From assembly GCA_944323925.1 (NCBI GenBank), contig CALUUI010000008.1:1-64000 (forward strand): DNA of 64,000 nt. Direction: 5' to 3'. The translations under genes were made by a program, and so were the position numbers. Of the stretch, positions 60,414-64,000 are shown piece after piece (the stretch's first letter is position 1; each line of letters starts with the position of its first letter). The notes below the pieces were generated by a model that was given only the letters and a program-made list of their open reading frames with translations, searched no databases and was not told the origin of the DNA. This stretch comes from Candidatus Gastranaerophilales bacterium (GTDB taxonomy: Bacteria > Cyanobacteriota > Vampirovibrionia > Gastranaerophilales > Gastranaerophilaceae).

Positions 60414-60806
60414 ATGAGTTCAGATATGTCAGTAGGGGCAATGAATTTGGGCTTTATTCAGTCTGCGGCATCAACGGCTTCAAATATTCAGAAATCTTCA
60501 GCAGGTACTCAACAAAGTAATGATACAGAAGCCGTGTATGCAAAAGAAGGTGATTCTAAATATGATGAAGCGATGGATGAAAATGCAGACGGTGTAATTA
60601 CTTATGAAGAATACTTGACCTATGTTCAAGAGAATTTAGCAAATTCTGCCAAAGCAGAGGTTCCATCAAGTGCATCAGTAAGTGTAAAAACAGATGATGC
60701 CGGAAATGTTCAGGCGGTTAGTGCAGGCAAAGCGCTTTCTGCATATTCAAATGCAGCTCAAGGCGTTAACGGGTTAAACCGTGCTGTTATAACAGGTGAG
60801 TCATAG
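60414..60806 (+). CDS. Small Ala/Ser-rich protein with one EF-hand
   Basis: The 130-aa protein has a perfect calcium-binding EF loop at 55-66 (DENADGVITYEE) flanked by short helices (SKYDEAM and YLTYVQENL). The N- and C-terminal parts are Ala, Ser and Gln-rich and look disordered. No signal peptide is present. It shares the single EF loop and low-complexity context with the 455-aa protein at 14167. Family not recognised. Strong palindromic terminator downstream. Confidence 0.8.
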   Translation: MSSDMSVGAMNLGFIQSAASTASNIQKSSAGTQQSNDTEAVYAKEGDSKYDEAMDENADGVITYEEYLTYVQENLANSAKAEVPSSASVSVKTDDAGNVQAVSAGKALSAYSNAAQGVNGLNRAVITGES

Positions 60807-60827
60807 TTGATTTTAATTTATAAAGAT

Positions 60828-60857
60828 AAAAAGAACACCTTTAAAGGTGTTCTTTTT
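60828..60857. terminator. Perfect 30-bp palindromic terminator
   Basis: AAAAAGAACACCTTT is followed directly by its complement, giving a 30-bp perfect palindrome. It lies between the EF-hand gene and the convergent uracil-DNA glycosylase gene and can act on both strands. Confidence 0.9.
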
Positions 60858-60874
60858 AGTTATAGATATTTCAA

Positions 60875-61471
60875 TTAACTATTTATAATTTCTTTTATTT
60901 TTTTAAGGTCTTTAAGCATCAAATCTCTTGGTTCACCAGGTTCGGTAGAGTGTTTTCTAAGAAGAAATGAAGGGTGAAAAACAGTTATAGCATTATACTT
61001 TCTCCCCAGAACCTCTATATCTAATAATTCACCACGAATTTTAGATATTGGAGTTTTAGTATCAACAAAAGATTTAAGTGCCGTTGCGCCACAGAATATA
61101 ATAATTTTCGGATTAATAATATTTATTTGTTTTAAAAGATAAGATTCGCATTGTTTTTTCTCATCTTTTTCCGGAACTCTATTTTTAGGCGGTCTGCATT
61201 TTACAGTATTTATTATATACAAATCTTTTTCTCTCGATATCCCAGCCTTTTCAAGGAATTCGTTAAGCAGCTTTCCTGCTCTGCCAACAAACGGAGTTCC
61301 TGTTAAATCTTCATTTTCTCCAGGGGCTTCTCCTATTAAAACAGCTTTTGCAGTTTCAGGATTCCCGTCTGAAAAAACAATATTTGTTCTTGTCTTTCCA
61401 AGTTCGCATTTTTGGCAATTTAAACATTCTTCTCTTATTTCATTTAATTGACTAATTTTTGTCTTTTCCAT
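60875..61471 (-). CDS. Uracil-DNA glycosylase, family 4 (iron-sulfur)
   Basis: The 198-aa enzyme removes uracil from DNA. It shows the family-4 motifs GEAPGENEDLTGTPFVGRAG (active-site loop), NTVKCRPPKNRVP and the C-terminal VFHPSFLLR. The four cluster Cys are in CLNCQKCELGKTR (first pair), in KCRPP, and further on in QCESYL. The start at 61471 has GGGGTTGG upstream; an ATG at 61486 lacks a site. It overlaps the 3' end of the symporter gene by 20 bp. Confidence 0.94.
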   Translation of the reverse strand: MEKTKISQLNEIREECLNCQKCELGKTRTNIVFSDGNPETAKAVLIGEAPGENEDLTGTPFVGRAGKLLNEFLEKAGISREKDLYIINTVKCRPPKNRVPEKDEKKQCESYLLKQINIINPKIIIFCGATALKSFVDTKTPISKIRGELLDIEVLGRKYNAITVFHPSFLLRKHSTEPGEPRDLMLKDLKKIKEIINS

Positions 61472-62915
61472 ATATTCCAACCCCATATCTTATACAATAG
61501 CGTTTTAATTCCTTCATTATGACATTAGAAAGCATAAACACGGCAATAAGATTCGGCACTGCAAGGAACAGAGTAACAGCATCCGATAAATTTATAATAC
61601 TCTTGAAGTTCATAGCCGAACCGGCAATAATAAACAAGCAATAAATAATTTGAAATAATTGAGTTTTCCATTTTTCGTTACCAAACAGAAAATTCCAAGC
61701 CTTCAAACCATAATATGATCCGCATAGCATAGTGGAGAGAACAAAACAACTTGCCATAAAAGTTAGTAAAACAGGGAAAAATGGGAAAGCTGTTCCAAAA
61801 GCCTTTGAAGTTAATTCAATCCCTGCAATTCCCGAAACGTTAAGATACTCTTTTGAAACCACAATAACAAAAGCAGTAGCAACGCCAACAATAACAGTAT
61901 CTACAAACGGTTGCAGCATAGATATAAACGCTTGCTTAACAGGCTTAGAAGTATTAACGGCAGAAAATGCAATCGGAGCCGTTCCGAGTCCAGATTCATT
62001 TGCAAACATTGCACGCCTAAATCCCCATAACAGACAGGCAAACATTCCACCTTCTAATGCTCTCGGTTTAAATGCTTCTACAATTATTAAATTAATTGTT
62101 TCGCACAGATGATGGAGATTCATAATAACGACAACCAAAGCACTTATAACATATAAAGAGCACATAACAGGCGTAACTCTTGATGTGAATTTCCCAATAG
62201 CTTTTATTCCGCCAATAATAGTCAGCCAAGTGATAATAGCAACAATAGTACCTAAAACCCAACCGTTATTAGAAAAGAAACTGTTTGTACCGCCTGTTAC
62301 TTCAGTAATTTGAGCAGTCATAGCATTAATCTGAAACAGATTCCAGCCGCCAATCATAGCAAATACGCAGCATATTGCATAAATTTTAGCTAAATGTGGA
62401 GCAATTGGAGCAAGAAAAGTCTTTTTTAACCCTCTTGCTATATAATACATAGGACCGCCTGATACGGTATTGTCGGGATTAAGTTGCCTAAATTTGACAC
62501 CAAGCAGTACTTCAGAGAATTTAAGCGCCATGGATAGAATTCCTGCTAAAATCATCCAGAATATAACCCCAGGCCCCCCAATAGAAACAGCGGCTGCGGA
62601 GCCTGCTACATTTCCGATTCCTGCGGAGGCAGAAATTGTTGCACTAAGAGCTTGAAATGAAGATAATTCACCACGCTTTTTTCTCTCATAATTATCGTTA
62701 TGCTTATAGTTATTAGTTATTAGCTCAATAGAGTGTTTTATCCCCCAAAAACCTATAAATCTTGTCCTGATAGTAAAATAAACAGCTGCAAAAATAAGTA
62801 ATGCAACTAACAACTCTATTTTTACTCCATTAATTGTAACAGAGTAGAAAATAATTCCTGAAATTTTATCGGCAATCGGAGATAAAAAACTATCTATAAC
62901 GGCATCTAAATTCAT
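61452..62915 (-). CDS. Na+/alanine (glycine) symporter, AgcS family
   Basis: The 487-aa polytopic protein has the AgcS signature GGPMYYIARGLKK near residue 153 and FANESGLGTAPIAFSA near 300, with some 10-11 membrane helices. It imports alanine or glycine with Na+. The gene is the first of a two-gene unit with the uracil-DNA glycosylase, whose start lies inside its 3' end. The pairing of transporter and glycosylase is probably only positional. Confidence 0.94.
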   Translation of the reverse strand: MNLDAVIDSFLSPIADKISGIIFYSVTINGVKIELLVALLIFAAVYFTIRTRFIGFWGIKHSIELITNNYKHNDNYERKKRGELSSFQALSATISASAGIGNVAGSAAAVSIGGPGVIFWMILAGILSMALKFSEVLLGVKFRQLNPDNTVSGGPMYYIARGLKKTFLAPIAPHLAKIYAICCVFAMIGGWNLFQINAMTAQITEVTGGTNSFFSNNGWVLGTIVAIITWLTIIGGIKAIGKFTSRVTPVMCSLYVISALVVVIMNLHHLCETINLIIVEAFKPRALEGGMFACLLWGFRRAMFANESGLGTAPIAFSAVNTSKPVKQAFISMLQPFVDTVIVGVATAFVIVVSKEYLNVSGIAGIELTSKAFGTAFPFFPVLLTFMASCFVLSTMLCGSYYGLKAWNFLFGNEKWKTQLFQIIYCLFIIAGSAMNFKSIINLSDAVTLFLAVPNLIAVFMLSNVIMKELKRYCIRYGVGIYGKDKN

Positions 62916-63025
62916 ATAATGATTTTACAATAAACATGTTTAATATAAAAAACAGATATTGATTTTTGTAAACATTGACCCATCGCTTTAATACAGTTAT
63001 AATATAACAGTGTGGAGGAACGTAT

Positions 63026-63364
63026 ATGAATCGTCGCTGGTATGATGAACACGAAGAAACACCTAAAACTATCGAGTTATTAAAAAAACTTGATAATAGA
63101 ACTATGAAATTATTATCCAAAGATTTGTCAACGATAGTAAAACAAATAAAAGAGCTGAGAGAAGAATCAAAAAAAGAAGATGAAGATGAAGAAATAAGTT
63201 TAGGAATTCAGCGTGTTCTTGGGCTTTACCAAAGTGAAAACGCAAGAAGGTGGTATGATAAAAAGCCTGAAATAAATTATGCAATGCGTTCAATGTCGAC
63301 TCTGCAAAAGGAGGATTTTTACAATATAATGGAAGGACTTCACGTTACACTTTCTTCCAGATAA
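63026..63364 (+). CDS. Hypothetical protein, 112 aa, upstream of ruvB
   Basis: The small, charged helical protein contains two copies of a RRWYD motif (residues 3-7 and 74-78). Between them is an acidic-basic helix rich in Lys and Glu ([20 protein letters not shown]). No signal peptide. Good ribosome site (GTGGAGG). It ends 7 bp before ruvB, so it is cotranscribed with it. I do not recognise the family. Confidence 0.78.
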   Translation: MNRRWYDEHEETPKTIELLKKLDNRTMKLLSKDLSTIVKQIKELREESKKEDEDEEISLGIQRVLGLYQSENARRWYDKKPEINYAMRSMSTLQKEDFYNIMEGLHVTLSSR

Positions 63365-63371
63365 AGGTATT

Positions 63372-64000
63372 ATGGCTATTTTTTCTGATGATACGGTTTA
63401 TAATGAGAAGCCGAAAAAATCTAAAAACCCTATAACACAATCAAGCAGCATTGAGTACGATAAAACCTTTGAAAACTCAATACGCCCCAAAACTTTTGAT
63501 GATTATATCGGTCAAAGTGCACTTCTTGAGACCTTAAAAATAAGTATAGAAGCTGCAAAAAAGAGAAATACCCCGCTTGATCATATGTTATTTTACGGTC
63601 CTCCTGGGCTTGGAAAAACTACTCTTGCAGGAGTTATAGCGGAACAGATGGGGGCAAATATAAAAATTACTTCTGCACCTGCTCTTGAAAGACCGAGAGA
63701 TATTATCGGTATTTTAATGTCACTAACTGACGGAGAAATTTTATTTATTGATGAAATTCACAGGATGAATAAAGTTTCTGAAGAAATTTTATATCCTGCA
63801 ATGGAGGATTTTTTCCTCGATATGACAACAGGAAAAAGCCAAACTGTTAAAACGATGCGAATTCCGCTGCCGAAATTTACACTAATCGGTGCAACCACAA
63901 AGGCGGGGGAGCTTTCAAGTCCGCTAAGAGACAGATTTGGTATCATTAAGCGTTTAGAATTTTATACAATAGAAGAATTATCAAAGGTTGTTAAACGTAC
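63372..64000 (+). CDS. ruvB: Holliday junction helicase RuvB (partial, runs off the window)
   Basis: The first 209 residues of RuvB are visible. Walker A is GPPGLGKT (76-83), Walker B is [12 protein letters not shown], and the sensor region includes [24 protein letters not shown]. The family opening [11 protein letters not shown] is present. RuvB is the hexameric AAA+ motor that drives branch migration with RuvA. The N-terminal about 30 residues before RPKTF are longer than usual. The gene continues beyond base 64000. Confidence 0.97.
   Translation, partial: MAIFSDDTVYNEKPKKSKNPITQSSSIEYDKTFENSIRPKTFDDYIGQSALLETLKISIEAAKKRNTPLDHMLFYGPPGLGKTTLAGVIAEQMGANIKITSAPALERPRDIIGILMSLTDGEILFIDEIHRMNKVSEEILYPAMEDFFLDMTTGKSQTVKTMRIPLPKFTLIGATTKAGELSSPLRDRFGIIKRLEFYTIEELSKVVKR

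Overview
This AT-rich, gene-dense window has no plasmid, phage or IS gene. The combination points to a flagellated, didermic, anaerobic relative of Cyanobacteria, most likely a gut Gastranaerophilales / Melainabacteria (Vampirovibrionia) genome. The evidence is: outer-membrane machinery (TolC, OmpH/Skp, a giant AsmA/TamB-like protein, kdsB), flagellar genes (flgB, flgC, fliE, fliI), a type IV pilin-like protein, a YggT protein, PBS-lyase-type HEAT repeats, an activator of the 2-hydroxyacyl-CoA dehydratase family, and several large lineage-restricted hypothetical proteins. The taxon is an inference from gene content and protein style; no 16S gene is present.

Layout. 1-320: a tRNA-Thr whose 3' end and downstream flank are duplicated 184 bp away. 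368-4887 (-): tripartite MacA / split MacB / TolC efflux operon. 4976-11368 (+): a membrane protein, metG, a small unknown protein, a soluble sensor kinase and a HEAT-repeat protein. 11445-13168 (-): Pit phosphate transporter with its DUF47/PhoU-like partner. 13317-15534 (+): OmpH/Skp gene behind a leader that looks like an attenuator, then a Gly-rich EF-hand protein. 15612-19068 (-): accD-accA-prmA-kdsB. 19231-24160: zinc-ribbon protein, orphan histidine kinase, MDR dehydrogenase, homoserine kinase, YhaM-like HD protein and an 82-aa protein. 24381-27272 (+): a 963-aa repeat protein with recently expanded 117-bp tandem repeats. 27367-30693 (+): NAD-isocitrate dehydrogenase-like gene, unknown gene, adenine deaminase. 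31039-34485 (+): LuxR-type response regulator and histidine kinase leading directly into flgB-flgC-fliE. 34655-37707 (+): dicarboxylate/amino-acid symporter, an unknown Cys-containing protein coupled to a short HgdC-like ATPase, and YraN. 37704-39745 (-): FliI ATPase and a secreted protein. 39918-45350: large lineage protein, radical SAM protein, pilin-like protein, ROK glucokinase, SIMPL protein and a small protein. 45607-47252 (+): HU, MTA phosphorylase, YggT, tRNA-Arg. 47310-49820 (+): an 836-aa protein. 49932-53327 (-): a three-gene envelope module (small membrane protein, methyltransferase, AlkP/sulfatase-like protein). 53412-59474 (-): aminotransferase, 1447-aa AsmA/TamB-like protein, thioredoxin-fold protein. 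59524-64000: probable pseudo-hydrolase, EF-hand protein, family-4 uracil-DNA glycosylase, Na+/alanine symporter, a small protein and the 5' part of ruvB.

The control signals are unusually readable. Many units end in long perfect hairpins. Several promoters carry the extended -10 word TGATATAAT. At least two and perhaps three genes appear to be leaderless, with the ATG exactly where transcription should start. The most interesting candidates for something undescribed are: the HgdC-like ATPase with its unknown partner (35986-37370), the terminator/antiterminator leader of the OmpH gene, the 963-aa repeat protein, the envelope methyltransferase/sulfatase module with its fused domains, and the tRNA-Thr flank duplication.
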